A stretch of 64,000 nt of DNA from Coprobacillaceae bacterium UN01-12pH3A (GTDB lineage: Bacteria > Bacillota_I > Bacilli_A > Erysipelotrichales > Coprobacillaceae): contig JAQENU010000008.1 in NCBI GenBank assembly GCA_027676805.1, positions 1 through 64,000 of the forward strand, given 5' to 3'. How positions within the stretch are numbered: position 1 is the first letter of the stretch; the number at the start of each line of letters is the position of its first letter. Both the position numbers and the translations under genes were made by a program. Below the pieces are notes generated by a model. That model was not told the origin of the DNA. It ran no database searches and saw nothing but the letters and a program-made list of their open reading frames with translations. Below are positions 16,737 to 25,556 of the stretch, one piece after another.

Positions 16737-18214
16737 TATTTCTTTCCTTTATATTTATTTTTTTCTAACAGTTCAATCTTTTGATCTAATAATTTCTTAG
16801 TTAAATCAACATAATAGATATGTGGATATTCCAAACGGAAGATTTCATCCCACATTTTTTCTGCCTGTATGGCTGCATACTGACGAATTTCATTAATTGT
16901 TGGTAATGGATAAACTAACTGACCGTCTTTAAAAATAGGAACCTGTAATTCTTCATACTCATAAGTTCCAGCTTCAATCGTCTTATTTTTCCATATATTT
17001 GACTGATGATAGATCGTAATATCCTCGAGTGGGTTGATGATCTCATCATAAGAGGCTATCAAGTCGGCAATTGCCTTATTGGTTTCTTTATCAAATAAAC
17101 GGTAAACTTTCTTGTATCCCGGATTGGTAATCTTATCCGTATTTTCAGAAATTTTGATTTTAGGCACAATCTCTCCATCTTCTTTGGTTGTGGCAACTAG
17201 CTTATACACTCCACCAAATACGGGCGCACTTTTAGATACGATCAGGTTTTCACCTACTCCAAATGAATCGATCTGCGCTCCTTGATTCAATAAAGATCGG
17301 ATAATATATTCATCTAAAGAATTGGAAGCTGTAATTTTACAGTCATGTAATCCTGCAACATCAAGCATCATTCGTGCTTTTTTAGATAAATAAGCAATAT
17401 CACCGCTGTCAATGCGGATACCCGCTAAACGTTTTCCCATCGGAATCAGCACTTCTTGTGCCACCTTAATCGCATTAGGCACGCCTAGCTTCAAAACATC
17501 ATATGTATCCACTAAAAGGACACAGTTATCCGGATAAGTTCTGGCATAGGTCGCAAACGCCTCATATTCTGTATCAAACAGCTGAACGAACGAATGTGCC
17601 ATGGTTCCAACAACCGGGATTCCAAACGCTTCTCCGGCAGAAACTGTCGCCGTTCCGGCAACACCGCCAATGTATGCCGCACGTGCTCCATAAGTGGCAC
17701 CGTCATAGCCTTGGGCACGACGAGCACCAAATTCCATAATCGGTCTCCCCTTTGCTTCCATGACGATACGATGTGCCTTGGTCGCAATTAATGATTGATG
17801 ATTCACAGTTACCAATAACACTGTTTCAATCAATTGAGCTTCAATGATCTTGGCTTCAATTGTCATCAATGGCTCATTAGGAAAAACCGGTGTCCCTTCT
17901 TTGACCGAATAAAGATTTCCGGTAAAATGCAAAGCATTTAAATACCCTAGAAATTCTTCATCAAATAAATGAAGACTTCTTAAATAATCAATATCGCCTT
18001 TACTAAAATGTAAATCTTTGATACATTCAATCACCTGTTCAAGACCGGCAAAAATGACATATCCACCTTCATCCGGATTTTTACGATAATACATATCAAA
18101 ATAAACAATTCGATCTTTTAATCCATTCTTATAGTAATTATAAGCCATAGTTAATTCATAAAGATCCATGACTAATGTTAGATTTCTTTTCTCACAAGCT
18201 TGTATCTGATTCAT
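16736..18214 (-). CDS. pncB: nicotinate phosphoribosyltransferase
   Basis: Joins nicotinate and PRPP to nicotinate mononucleotide, the entry step of NAD salvage, in the cytoplasm. The N-terminus 'LVMDLYELTMAYNYYKNG' is typical of the family. 'MEFGARRAQGYDGA' and 'GTMAHSFVQ' contain the catalytic and phosphate-binding region, and 'IRIDSGDIAYLSKKAR' the ribose-phosphate site. The 492-residue length fits the long Firmicutes type. It follows the pncA-like gene with a one-base overlap, so the pair performs nicotinamide to nicotinate to NaMN. Confidence 0.94.
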   Translation of the reverse strand: MNQIQACEKRNLTLVMDLYELTMAYNYYKNGLKDRIVYFDMYYRKNPDEGGYVIFAGLEQVIECIKDLHFSKGDIDYLRSLHLFDEEFLGYLNALHFTGNLYSVKEGTPVFPNEPLMTIEAKIIEAQLIETVLLVTVNHQSLIATKAHRIVMEAKGRPIMEFGARRAQGYDGATYGARAAYIGGVAGTATVSAGEAFGIPVVGTMAHSFVQLFDTEYEAFATYARTYPDNCVLLVDTYDVLKLGVPNAIKVAQEVLIPMGKRLAGIRIDSGDIAYLSKKARMMLDVAGLHDCKITASNSLDEYIIRSLLNQGAQIDSFGVGENLIVSKSAPVFGGVYKLVATTKEDGEIVPKIKISENTDKITNPGYKKVYRLFDKETNKAIADLIASYDEIINPLEDITIYHQSNIWKNKTIEAGTYEYEELQVPIFKDGQLVYPLPTINEIRQYAAIQAEKMWDEIFRLEYPHIYYVDLTKKLLDQKIELLEKNKYKGKK

Positions 18215-18849
18215 TATTTTGTTCCTTCTTTCATTTTTACGAAGCGAACTCCTGCTGCATTAAGTAACTGATAACTCACTTCATTAAATCTTTTGGCATC
18301 ATGAACGCCTTCAATATGATAAGTGTCGATGGCATCCATTACCACATAAACCTGCTTATCTAAATCATGTTCGTGAATATACGTCTGCAGACTTAATGTA
18401 AACTGCAAAACACAGATATCACTGCAGCAGCCGGTAATGATAAAACGCTCGTAACGCATATATTCTTCTAAATGGTCAATAAAGTCCGGAGCTAAAAACC
18501 CATTTGTAGAATTCTTATAGATAATCTTTGAATGCAGGCTATCCTCTTTTAATTCATCTGCAATTTCACTCTCCTGACTGCCCATTAAACAATGCTCAGG
18601 AAAAGACTGAAACTCCTGGCAGCCTTTTAAATGGGCATCCACAAAGTAAAGATGATCCGCCAAAGGCAATGCTTTAAACAACTGCAAATGAGCGGGAATC
18701 GTCTCTGCAATCTTTGAATCTGCCATATTTCCTTCTTCCATAAATCCCTTGATCATATCCACAATCACAATTAAAGAGCTCGATTGATTTAAATTATCTT
18801 GATCCATCCAAGGCAACGCTTCAAAGATGGATGATTCTATTCTTGCCAT
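18214..18849 (-). CDS. pncA: nicotinamidase-like cysteine hydrolase
   Basis: An isochorismatase-fold hydrolase of 211 residues with triad Asp31 ('VDMIKGF'), Lys112 ('IIYKNSTNGF') and Cys146 ('GCCSDICVLQ'). The Asp71-x-His73...His86 arrangement ('FVDAHLKG...FPEH') matches the metal site of nicotinamidases. With pncB directly downstream on the same transcript, nicotinamide deamidation is the most likely reaction. It has a GGGGGTG ribosome site. Confidence 0.87.
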   Translation of the reverse strand: MARIESSIFEALPWMDQDNLNQSSSLIVIVDMIKGFMEEGNMADSKIAETIPAHLQLFKALPLADHLYFVDAHLKGCQEFQSFPEHCLMGSQESEIADELKEDSLHSKIIYKNSTNGFLAPDFIDHLEEYMRYERFIITGCCSDICVLQFTLSLQTYIHEHDLDKQVYVVMDAIDTYHIEGVHDAKRFNEVSYQLLNAAGVRFVKMKEGTK

Positions 18850-18967
18850 TATAACACCCCCAATATACTCATTTTATATTGTATTCTTTTTTATAAGAAA
18901 ATTCTATAAAATATCATTCATTTTGTGTTTTTTTAATGATTTTAAACTCTTTATGAATAAATCCATA

Positions 18968-18998
18968 TAAAAAAACAAAACTAGTTTCTACTAGTCTT
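18968..18998 (-). terminator. terminator of FMN-binding lipoprotein gene
   Basis: ACTAGT/ACTAGT stem extended by CAAG/TTTG pairs, followed by seven T on the minus strand; it overlaps the stop codon. Confidence 0.75.
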
Positions 18999-19428
18999 GT
19001 TGAGTAGGCTGACCTTCACTGTTAGAAGACTGACCGTTATTTAAGTTTCCGCCTTCATCCGCAGTTTCCTTATTGGCTCTTCTTTCAATCACTTTTAAGC
19101 CGTCATACATTGCTGTTGATGTCACAGTTGCTCCGGAAATAGTATCCAGTTCTACTGTATTTTGTTCAACAACATTTTTTGAAATCTGTTCCGCAGCAAC
19201 TCCGCCAATGGATGGTGTTTCGTTATTTTCGCCCACAGTTACATCCATAATTTTATCATCTTTATACGTCATGCTGATCTCAAATGGCCCGCCGTATCCT
19301 TGTACAGTCGTTGTATAGATGCCATCATTATATTTATTCATGGTATCCGCCATATCATCAGCGCCTTCTTTTACAGATTTACATCCGCATAAAAGAACTA
19401 ATGGCAATATCAAAAGTAATTTCTTCAT
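18991..19428 (-). CDS. FMN-binding domain lipoprotein
   Basis: A membrane-anchored protein of 145 residues outside the cytoplasm. It has a lipoprotein signal peptide with lipobox 'LLCGC' (lipidated Cys16), followed by an FMN_bind domain of about 75 residues. 'DTISGATVTS' contains the D-x-x-S-G-A-T motif in which FMN is covalently attached to Thr in RnfG/NqrC/PplA-type proteins. The tail is Asn/Gln/Ser rich. It could take part in extracellular electron transfer. ApbE, the usual flavin transferase, is not in the window. Monocistronic. Confidence 0.85.
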   Translation of the reverse strand: MKKLLLILPLVLLCGCKSVKEGADDMADTMNKYNDGIYTTTVQGYGGPFEISMTYKDDKIMDVTVGENNETPSIGGVAAEQISKNVVEQNTVELDTISGATVTSTAMYDGLKVIERRANKETADEGGNLNNGQSSNSEGQPTQQD

Positions 19429-19486
19429 TTTTCTTCGCTCCTTTTACAATTAGTGTGTAGCGTTACGAAAAGATTATACAAAAAAA

Positions 19487-19516
19487 TTAAAAAAATACTA
19501 AGCGAACTTAGTATTT
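19487..19516 (-). terminator. terminator of LysM gene
   Basis: Perfect ten-pair stem AAATACTAAG/CTTAGTATTT with loop TTCG, followed by T-rich sequence on the minus strand. Confidence 0.8.
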
Positions 19517-19781
19517 AAAAGTATAAATCATATTGATTTGGCATTTCACGATATGGCGGTCTTGGACGTTTATCCATTACCGGCACTAACAACTGCTGCT
19601 GTGGGTAGATCGTTCCGTTTTGATCTAAGTTGTTTATCGCTCTGATCCATTCTACAGTAGAGTTCAACTGCTTAGCGATCTGCCAAAGGTTATCCCCTTT
19701 TTCTACTACATACAGATAGATCTCACCCACTTTATTCACTGCTTTACGTTGATACATATCGTACATTTCATCATTGTACAT
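19515..19781 (-). CDS. small LysM-domain protein
   Basis: A protein of 88 residues with one LysM domain at about residues 23-68 ('YVVEKGDNLWQIAKQLNSTVEWIRAINNL' ending 'IYPQQQLLVP'). LysM binds GlcNAc in peptidoglycan. No signal peptide or membrane segment is visible, so it is either exported by another route or acts inside, as some spore-coat LysM proteins do. It has a GGGAGGCGAAG ribosome site and is divergent from the trans-sulfuration gene. Confidence 0.85.
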   Translation of the reverse strand: MYNDEMYDMYQRKAVNKVGEIYLYVVEKGDNLWQIAKQLNSTVEWIRAINNLDQNGTIYPQQQLLVPVMDKRPRPPYREMPNQYDLYF

Positions 19782-19819
19782 TTACTTCGCCTCCCTACTT
19801 TTAAATTATGCTGGAAGGA

Positions 19820-19849
19820 TTGTTTTTGTCAGGGCAAATGTACTATAAT
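19820..19849 (+). promoter_or_regulatory. promoter of trans-sulfuration/peptidase operon
   Basis: TTGTTT (19820-19825) and TATAAT (19844-19849) with an 18-base spacer, 28 bases before the ATG. Confidence 0.5.
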
Positions 19850-19877
19850 GAAGAAAATGAATAAAGGAGAATTAAAA

Positions 19878-21056
19878 ATGAAGGATGAACGCTGGATCAC
19901 CGGTCACTATGGTGAGGATCACGAAGAATACTTAAATGCGGTCAATCCGCCTGTCTATATGAGTTCGCTTCACTTTTTTGACAACATCAGTCAATACTAT
20001 CAAGTAGAAACTAGAAAACCAGGGCAATTTTTTTATGGACGCGTGGATAATCCTACCACACTCATTGCCGAAAAGAAAGCAGCGGCTCTTGAAAACGGTA
20101 CTTATGGCATGGCTTTTGCTTCCGGAATGGCAGCTGCCACAACCGCTATTATGGCAGTTTTAAAATGCCGCAGCCATATTGTCTGTGTAAAAAATGCGTA
20201 CAGTGTGCTGACGAGTTTTATTGATACTTATTTAGTGCCTAAAATGGAAATGCGTGTCACTTACGTCGATGGGAGTCATACAGAAGACGTTTTAAAAGCC
20301 ATAACTGACAAAACCGATCTAATCATTTTAGAAAGCCCGGTATCCCTGGTTTTTAGCGTACAGGATATTCGTGCCATCACAAAGGTCGCAAAAGAAAAGG
20401 GAATAACAACCTACATTGATAACTCTTATTGTACCCCACTTTTTCAAAAGCCGCTCGAGATGGGCGTAGACATTGTGATGCATACCGCCAGTAAATACTT
20501 AGGCGGGCATAGTGATATTATTGCCGGACTGATTGTCACTAACGATGAAGCGCTTTACAAAAGCATTCATACTTTAAGAGAACAAATGGGTGGTATCCTA
20601 GATCCACAGGCAGCATATCTGATGATTCGCGGAATGCGAACACTTTCCATCCGTGTTGAAGCACACGCCAAAACAGCATTGAGTGTAGCGAAGTTCCTAG
20701 AAGGACATCCGCTTGTATCCAAAGTATATTATCCGGGGTTAAAAAGTCACCCGCAATATGAGTTGATTCAATCTCAACAAAGTGGCAGCACCGGACTGAT
20801 GGCATTTGAGTTAAAGACGAAGAAAACAGAAAAGATTGTTTCTTTTGTCGATCATTTAACGCTTTTTAAAATCGGGGTTTCTTGGGGTGGCTTCGAAAGT
20901 TTGGTGTGTACACCTATGCTGATGAAAACCGAAGATGAAGCACAAAGCTGTGGATGTGGCAGAGGCATTATTCGTATTCATTGTGGATTAGAGGGCAGTG
21001 AACTATTGATTGAGGATTTAAAGCAAGCATTAGAGAAAATGGAGGAAACAGAATGA
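19878..21056 (+). CDS. PLP-dependent trans-sulfuration enzyme (methionine gamma-lyase/cystathionine synthase-lyase family)
   Basis: A cytoplasmic PLP enzyme of 392 residues. The 'YGRVDNPTT' stretch near 53, 'ASGMAAATTAI' near 81 and 'TASKYLGGHSDIIAG' with PLP-binding Lys206 are the family marks of Cys/Met metabolism enzymes. Which reaction it performs (gamma-lyase, beta-lyase or gamma-synthase) cannot be decided by eye. An upstream in-frame start would add 43 residues, but AAAGGAG at 19864-19870 and the promoter position favour the ATG at 19878. Its last four bases overlap the start of an M28 peptidase gene, so peptide breakdown and amino-acid catabolism may be linked. Confidence 0.88.
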   Translation: MKDERWITGHYGEDHEEYLNAVNPPVYMSSLHFFDNISQYYQVETRKPGQFFYGRVDNPTTLIAEKKAAALENGTYGMAFASGMAAATTAIMAVLKCRSHIVCVKNAYSVLTSFIDTYLVPKMEMRVTYVDGSHTEDVLKAITDKTDLIILESPVSLVFSVQDIRAITKVAKEKGITTYIDNSYCTPLFQKPLEMGVDIVMHTASKYLGGHSDIIAGLIVTNDEALYKSIHTLREQMGGILDPQAAYLMIRGMRTLSIRVEAHAKTALSVAKFLEGHPLVSKVYYPGLKSHPQYELIQSQQSGSTGLMAFELKTKKTEKIVSFVDHLTLFKIGVSWGGFESLVCTPMLMKTEDEAQSCGCGRGIIRIHCGLEGSELLIEDLKQALEKMEETE

Positions 21057-22306
21057 TTAACGGAAACAGAGAATTTGATTTATTAAAAAGGATTGGCTTC
21101 GTTCGTACCAGCGGAAGTGCAGAAGAATTAAAAGCTGCCCAAATCTTGCTTGATGAAATTAAGACAATTGGGCTGGAAGGAAAATTAGATGCCTTTCCTG
21201 TCAGAAATGACATCGTTGAAGAAGTGATTTTAGAAGTTGTAGAACCCTACCAAAAAAGCTATCGCGTGACAGGGTTTACTTGCAGTGGAAATTTAGAAGA
21301 AGCTGTTGCTGAGTTCAAATATGTAGAAGATCTAAACGATATTGATTTGCATGATGTTAAAGGGAAAGTTATTTTAATGAATACCCGTCCCGGTATTAAG
21401 AATTTTGAAAAAATTGTGAAATCAGGGGCATTAGCTTTTGTTACCTTCCAAGGAACAATCAAAGATACCTTAGAAGAAAGTGATCTTGAAGAAAGAAAGC
21501 TGCGTGAAAGCGTTAAAAAATACGGTTGTCTGCCGGGGTTTAATATTTTAGCTCGTGATGCTCAGGAAATGGTCATGAAAAAAGCGGGTAAAGTAAAAGT
21601 GAAGCTTACCCAAACGGAAAAGGAATGGACCAGTCATAATGTAATGGTCAGCATCCCAGGAACTGAATACCCTGATGAAGAAATTAATTTCTGCGGACAT
21701 TATGACAGTGTGCCGTTTTCTACCGGAGTATATGACAATGGAGCTGGTTCTGTCATTATCATGGAAATATTAAGATATTTTAAAGAAAATCCACCGAAAC
21801 GTACAATGAATTTCTTATGGTTTGGCAGTGAAGAAGTGGGTTTAGAAGGATCAAAATACTATATTCGAAAATATGCAGATACTTTAGATCGCTCTATTTT
21901 AACGATCAATGTCGATGTTGCCGGATGTGTGTTGGGAAGAGATTTAGCGATGGTTACTGCTGATGAATCATTATGTCATTACATTGAACATTTAGCTAAA
22001 GAAATTAATTTTTCAATGAATGTTAAACAGCAGGTATATTCAAGTGACTCCACACCATTTGCCAATGCTGGCGTACCTGCGGTCAGCTTTGCTCGTTTTG
22101 GTGCAGAAGGCGGCGCATTCATTCACTGCCGTTATGATTTAATCGATTGGTTAAGCAGTGACAGTTTGGCACACACAACGGAGTTTGTTTTAGCTTTTGC
22201 TGATCGTATTGACAAAGCAAAAATTAATCCAATCGTTAGAAAAATGCCTGAGAACATGGTAAAAGATATCCACCAGTATTTAGATATTAAAACAGAAGAA
22301 AAATAA
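21053..22306 (+). CDS. M28-family zinc aminopeptidase
   Basis: A peptidase of 417 residues. An inserted PA-like domain covers about 70-190. The M28 core follows with metal ligands His216 ('CGHYDSV'), Asp228 ('YDNGAGS'), the Glu pair 260/261 ('GSEEVGLEGS'), Asp in 'NVDVAG' and a late His in 'FIHCRYD'. No signal peptide is present, so it is probably cytoplasmic. It likely frees N-terminal amino acids from peptides. Coupled by an ATGA overlap to the preceding PLP enzyme. Confidence 0.88.
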   Translation: MINGNREFDLLKRIGFVRTSGSAEELKAAQILLDEIKTIGLEGKLDAFPVRNDIVEEVILEVVEPYQKSYRVTGFTCSGNLEEAVAEFKYVEDLNDIDLHDVKGKVILMNTRPGIKNFEKIVKSGALAFVTFQGTIKDTLEESDLEERKLRESVKKYGCLPGFNILARDAQEMVMKKAGKVKVKLTQTEKEWTSHNVMVSIPGTEYPDEEINFCGHYDSVPFSTGVYDNGAGSVIIMEILRYFKENPPKRTMNFLWFGSEEVGLEGSKYYIRKYADTLDRSILTINVDVAGCVLGRDLAMVTADESLCHYIEHLAKEINFSMNVKQQVYSSDSTPFANAGVPAVSFARFGAEGGAFIHCRYDLIDWLSSDSLAHTTEFVLAFADRIDKAKINPIVRKMPENMVKDIHQYLDIKTEEK

Positions 22307-22390
22307 AAAATCGAGAATAATCTAGGGCACTTCTTTGCAGACAGGATGTTTGTTTGCATAAGCGTGTCCTTTTCATTTACTCGATTTTTT
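22305..22390. terminator. long bidirectional terminator
   Basis: An outer stem of AAAAAATCGAG with CTCGATTTTTT encloses a second stem (GGGCAC/GTGTCC). It lies between the convergent peptidase and glycosyltransferase genes and has T-runs on both strands. Confidence 0.7.
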
Positions 22391-23236
22391 CATTCCTTTA
22401 TAGATTGCATGCGCTCTTGAATAATCAAACTTCATTAAATAAGAAACAATTCGTGCCCATTTACGAAGATATAACTGACGGCGATACTGTGCATACTTTG
22501 GTCTTTGGGGGCCATAACGTTTCATAAACTTAAACTGACTGCGATTGACCCACTCTAATTGAAAAGGAGAATCCTCACCGCTGGCAGCAGATACTTTGTG
22601 ATAGATCACAGCCTGACTGTCTACCCATAACTCATATTTACTGCTGACTTGCAGGCAAAAGTCTAAATCTTCAAAATACATAAAATAGTCTTCTGGCAAA
22701 TATCCTATTTCTTCAAATATTTCACTGCGGATCAGCATACAGCAGCCACTGATAAAATCAACTTTCTTTTTGATTACTTGATGATGATCTTCTTGATCGC
22801 ACAAGGAATTATAAGCCACAAACAGCGGCCAGTTTATTTCTCCGCCTAAGGCCCAAATTTTATTACGATCATAATAATTTAAAATCTTAGGGGCGATCAT
22901 TCCAATCCTTGAATCTTCTAAATCCTGATTTAATATAGATAAAAAATCCGACTCTACAGTTGTATCATTATTGAGCAGAAGAATTTTTTGACAGCCCTGT
23001 TTTATAGCGGCTTTAATGCCAATATTATTTCCATAGCCAAAGCCGCCATTTCTGCCGCTTTCGATAAAGTAAATATCCTTGAGCTGTTTAAGTCGATCTG
23101 CGCTGCCATCTTGGGAATCATTATCGACAACAAAGATTTCATAGTTAGGATAAGTCATCGCCTTTAGACTCTCAATGCATTCCTTCGTATCCTCATAAGC
23201 ATTATAGTTTAACAAAATAATCCCAATCTTATCCAT
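22373..23236 (-). CDS. family 2 glycosyltransferase (rhamnosyltransferase-like)
   Basis: A GT-A fold transferase of 287 residues. It shows 'IILLNYNAYEDTKECIESL', the nucleotide-binding 'VVDNDSQDGSAD' and the metal-binding 'LLLNNDTTVE'. Strings such as 'GRNGGFGYGNNIGI' are typical of WbbL-type rhamnosyltransferases. It is the last gene of the polysaccharide locus and overlaps the previous one by 8 bases. With the rml genes in the same locus, dTDP-rhamnose is a likely donor; this is inference. Confidence 0.85.
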   Translation of the reverse strand: MDKIGIILLNYNAYEDTKECIESLKAMTYPNYEIFVVDNDSQDGSADRLKQLKDIYFIESGRNGGFGYGNNIGIKAAIKQGCQKILLLNNDTTVESDFLSILNQDLEDSRIGMIAPKILNYYDRNKIWALGGEINWPLFVAYNSLCDQEDHHQVIKKKVDFISGCCMLIRSEIFEEIGYLPEDYFMYFEDLDFCLQVSSKYELWVDSQAVIYHKVSAASGEDSPFQLEWVNRSQFKFMKRYGPQRPKYAQYRRQLYLRKWARIVSYLMKFDYSRAHAIYKGMKKSSK

Positions 23237-23966
23237 GTCTTTTCATCCTTGCCTTTTTATAGCGTAAATAACGTATATTTAATTTCAATATGAAAGGGTG
23301 AGTTGACCATGAACGAATTGTCGTTTCAAGCCGATCGAAATCCTTATGATATTTATTTGCCACCTTCAGCAAAGTTTCATAATAGCCTTCATTCATGAAA
23401 TCTCCCTGTGATAAATGATAGGCGTTTAATGGCAGTACCACCACCTCTTTATTTAACTTTTTCATTTGATAGCAGTATTCTACTGTATAAAGATGCCAAT
23501 GATCACATACCTGTTCATCAAAAGGATGATCCAACAGACATTTTTTAGGGATTATAAATAAGCATTCATCTAAGCTATTGACGGACACTGCACTCGATAA
23601 AGCATCTTCACTGACACGAACTCGCGGGATTGAATGTTCAATATTACTGTAAATCTTGCGATCCTTCACTCCTGCAATACCCACTATCCCGGTTTGAGGA
23701 TGGTCTTTAAAATAGGTCTCTATTTTATTTAGAAAATAATGATCTTCTAAAGCAATATCCTGATGGACAAACATTAAATACTCGCCTTTTGCTTCCTTGA
23801 TAATTGAATTAAACGCATTCACCGCATTGGGATAACGATTATCCTGATTATCAATTCTTAATATCTCATAGCTGCAGGAATGCTGAGCAGATAAAGATTT
23901 AGCTAAATACTCATTATATACTTTTCGATTGTTGCAAATGCAAATAATACTTATCATACGTTTCAC
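23229..23966 (-). CDS. family 2-like glycosyltransferase
   Basis: A 245-residue protein with 'MISIICICNNRKVYNEYLAKSL' at the start and 'GEYLMFVHQDIAL' in place of the usual DxD, a variant found in some GT2-like proteins of surface glycan loci. The donor and acceptor are unknown. Packed directly against the preceding gene and overlapping the following one. Confidence 0.8.
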   Translation of the reverse strand: MKRMISIICICNNRKVYNEYLAKSLSAQHSCSYEILRIDNQDNRYPNAVNAFNSIIKEAKGEYLMFVHQDIALEDHYFLNKIETYFKDHPQTGIVGIAGVKDRKIYSNIEHSIPRVRVSEDALSSAVSVNSLDECLFIIPKKCLLDHPFDEQVCDHWHLYTVEYCYQMKKLNKEVVVLPLNAYHLSQGDFMNEGYYETLLKVANKYHKDFDRLETTIRSWSTHPFILKLNIRYLRYKKARMKRHG

Positions 23967-25541
23967 CTACTTTATCATATAATCGGTTCGATCTAATGTC
24001 AGATTGACATTATAATATGGATCTCCATCTATTAAAAAACTTTCCCATCGCTCTTTCATAAAGGCAACCTCTGAATCAAACCGCTGTTTTTTCTCAATAG
24101 AAACTTCATCGCTTCCCCGTGACAGAGATTCATGATGAATCAAGACTACTTCGGGATCAAAAACGATGAGCTTATCTTTCGTTCTCACTCTTAAACAGTA
24201 ATCGATGTCATTGAATGCCACTTTGAGCTCCTCTTCGAACCCCTCAAGTTCAAAAAACAAGTCTTTTTTGGTCATTAGACATGCCGCAGTGACTGCACTT
24301 AAATCCTGCTTTATGGCTGCTCGATACATATAGCCTTGATAGTTTTCATCTTGTCCTAAGAACATATGCGCTGCAATGGAGGCATTTCCTAAAAATATCC
24401 CACCATGTTGGACCTTGTGGTCACCATAAAGCAATTTGGCACCAACAATTCCAACCTCTTCTCGTTGAATAACTCCCAGCATTCTTAACAGCCAGTCTTT
24501 ATTCATAATCTCAATATCATTGTTTAAAAATAAAAGATAATCCCCATTCGCAAATGTCGCTCCAAAATTATTGATAGCAGAATAATTAAAGCTGCTTTCC
24601 CAGTAGACTACTCGAATATTCTTTATTTTATTCAGCTCTTCATAATAATCAAAGATTTCTTTCGTTTCACTGTTATTCTCTACAATAATAATTTCAAATA
24701 AATTAGGATCCGTATATTTAAAAATCGTATCAATACATTTTTTTAAATCATCAGCATGGTCTTTATTTGGAATAATGATAGAGACCAATTCAACCCTGGG
24801 AATATATTCACTTTGAAAATAAAAACTGCTTTGATCAATTTTAACGGCTAAGCCCAGTTTTTGATAATGTTTTAGTAATACATCACCAAGGGCTTTGGTA
24901 ATCAGCATTTCTCTTCGGAAATGAAATAAAACATTGGGAATGTGTCCCACTAATCTTTTATCTGTAAATAGATTCAGCATCTGTTCATACATAAAAGCGT
25001 TAAAACAGTGTGTGTTTACTTTGCTGACTGCTTCTTTAGTAAAGAGAATCGCATGATGAATATAAGGATAACTCCTTAACAGATCAATACTGAAATCCGG
25101 CTTAAATTTCGGTCTGGATAAAGAAATTCGCCCATAAAGATCATGATCACTATATACCGCGTCTTGATCTTTGATATTACGCATCAGTTCACAAAGACAG
25201 TTCTTTGTCAAACGATCTCCTGCTTCTAAAAAAAGACAGTACTCAGCCGTTACTATAAGCTGTGACAAATCTGAAGGCTGAATCACTTTTACTTCATAGT
25301 AAGAATAAGTTTGTTTTTTTATTGAATTTAATGTCCGCGATAATAATTTATGATTAGTATCACAAATATAGATCATCACTTTATTTGTTAAGGCAATCTT
25401 ATAATCAGGGTGATTCAGATTTTTTCTCAGCCAACTCTGATATAAAAAGAAATCACCAAACAGATAAATATTGAGGCTGCGAAGCAATCGTTTGATTTTA
25501 AGTTCTTTGATTAGCTTCATTCCTTTATTTATATTATCCAT
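23967..25541 (-). CDS. tandem GT2 glycosyltransferase with degenerate first domain
   Basis: A protein of 524 residues made of two GT2 domains. The C-terminal domain (about 250-520) is intact, with 'VSIIIPNKDHADDLKKCIDTI' and 'LLFLNNDIEI'. The N-terminal domain keeps the fold signature ('VYSDHDLYG...PKFKPDFSIDLL') but its metal motif reads 'FLEAGDRLT' where the paralogue at 35384 has 'FDHDDLLT'. It is therefore a shortened paralogue of that protein, with an inactive or altered first domain. It lacks the N-terminal beta modules of the paralogue. Confidence 0.83.
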   Translation of the reverse strand: MDNINKGMKLIKELKIKRLLRSLNIYLFGDFFLYQSWLRKNLNHPDYKIALTNKVMIYICDTNHKLLSRTLNSIKKQTYSYYEVKVIQPSDLSQLIVTAEYCLFLEAGDRLTKNCLCELMRNIKDQDAVYSDHDLYGRISLSRPKFKPDFSIDLLRSYPYIHHAILFTKEAVSKVNTHCFNAFMYEQMLNLFTDKRLVGHIPNVLFHFRREMLITKALGDVLLKHYQKLGLAVKIDQSSFYFQSEYIPRVELVSIIIPNKDHADDLKKCIDTIFKYTDPNLFEIIIVENNSETKEIFDYYEELNKIKNIRVVYWESSFNYSAINNFGATFANGDYLLFLNNDIEIMNKDWLLRMLGVIQREEVGIVGAKLLYGDHKVQHGGIFLGNASIAAHMFLGQDENYQGYMYRAAIKQDLSAVTAACLMTKKDLFFELEGFEEELKVAFNDIDYCLRVRTKDKLIVFDPEVVLIHHESLSRGSDEVSIEKKQRFDSEVAFMKERWESFLIDGDPYYNVNLTLDRTDYMIK

Positions 25542-25556
25542 GGTGATCTCCTTTAA

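Noticed and set aside
22305..22390. Structured small RNA
   Set aside because: The long two-stem hairpin is better explained as a shared terminator between convergent genes; similar nested stems occur at 28815 and 61399.
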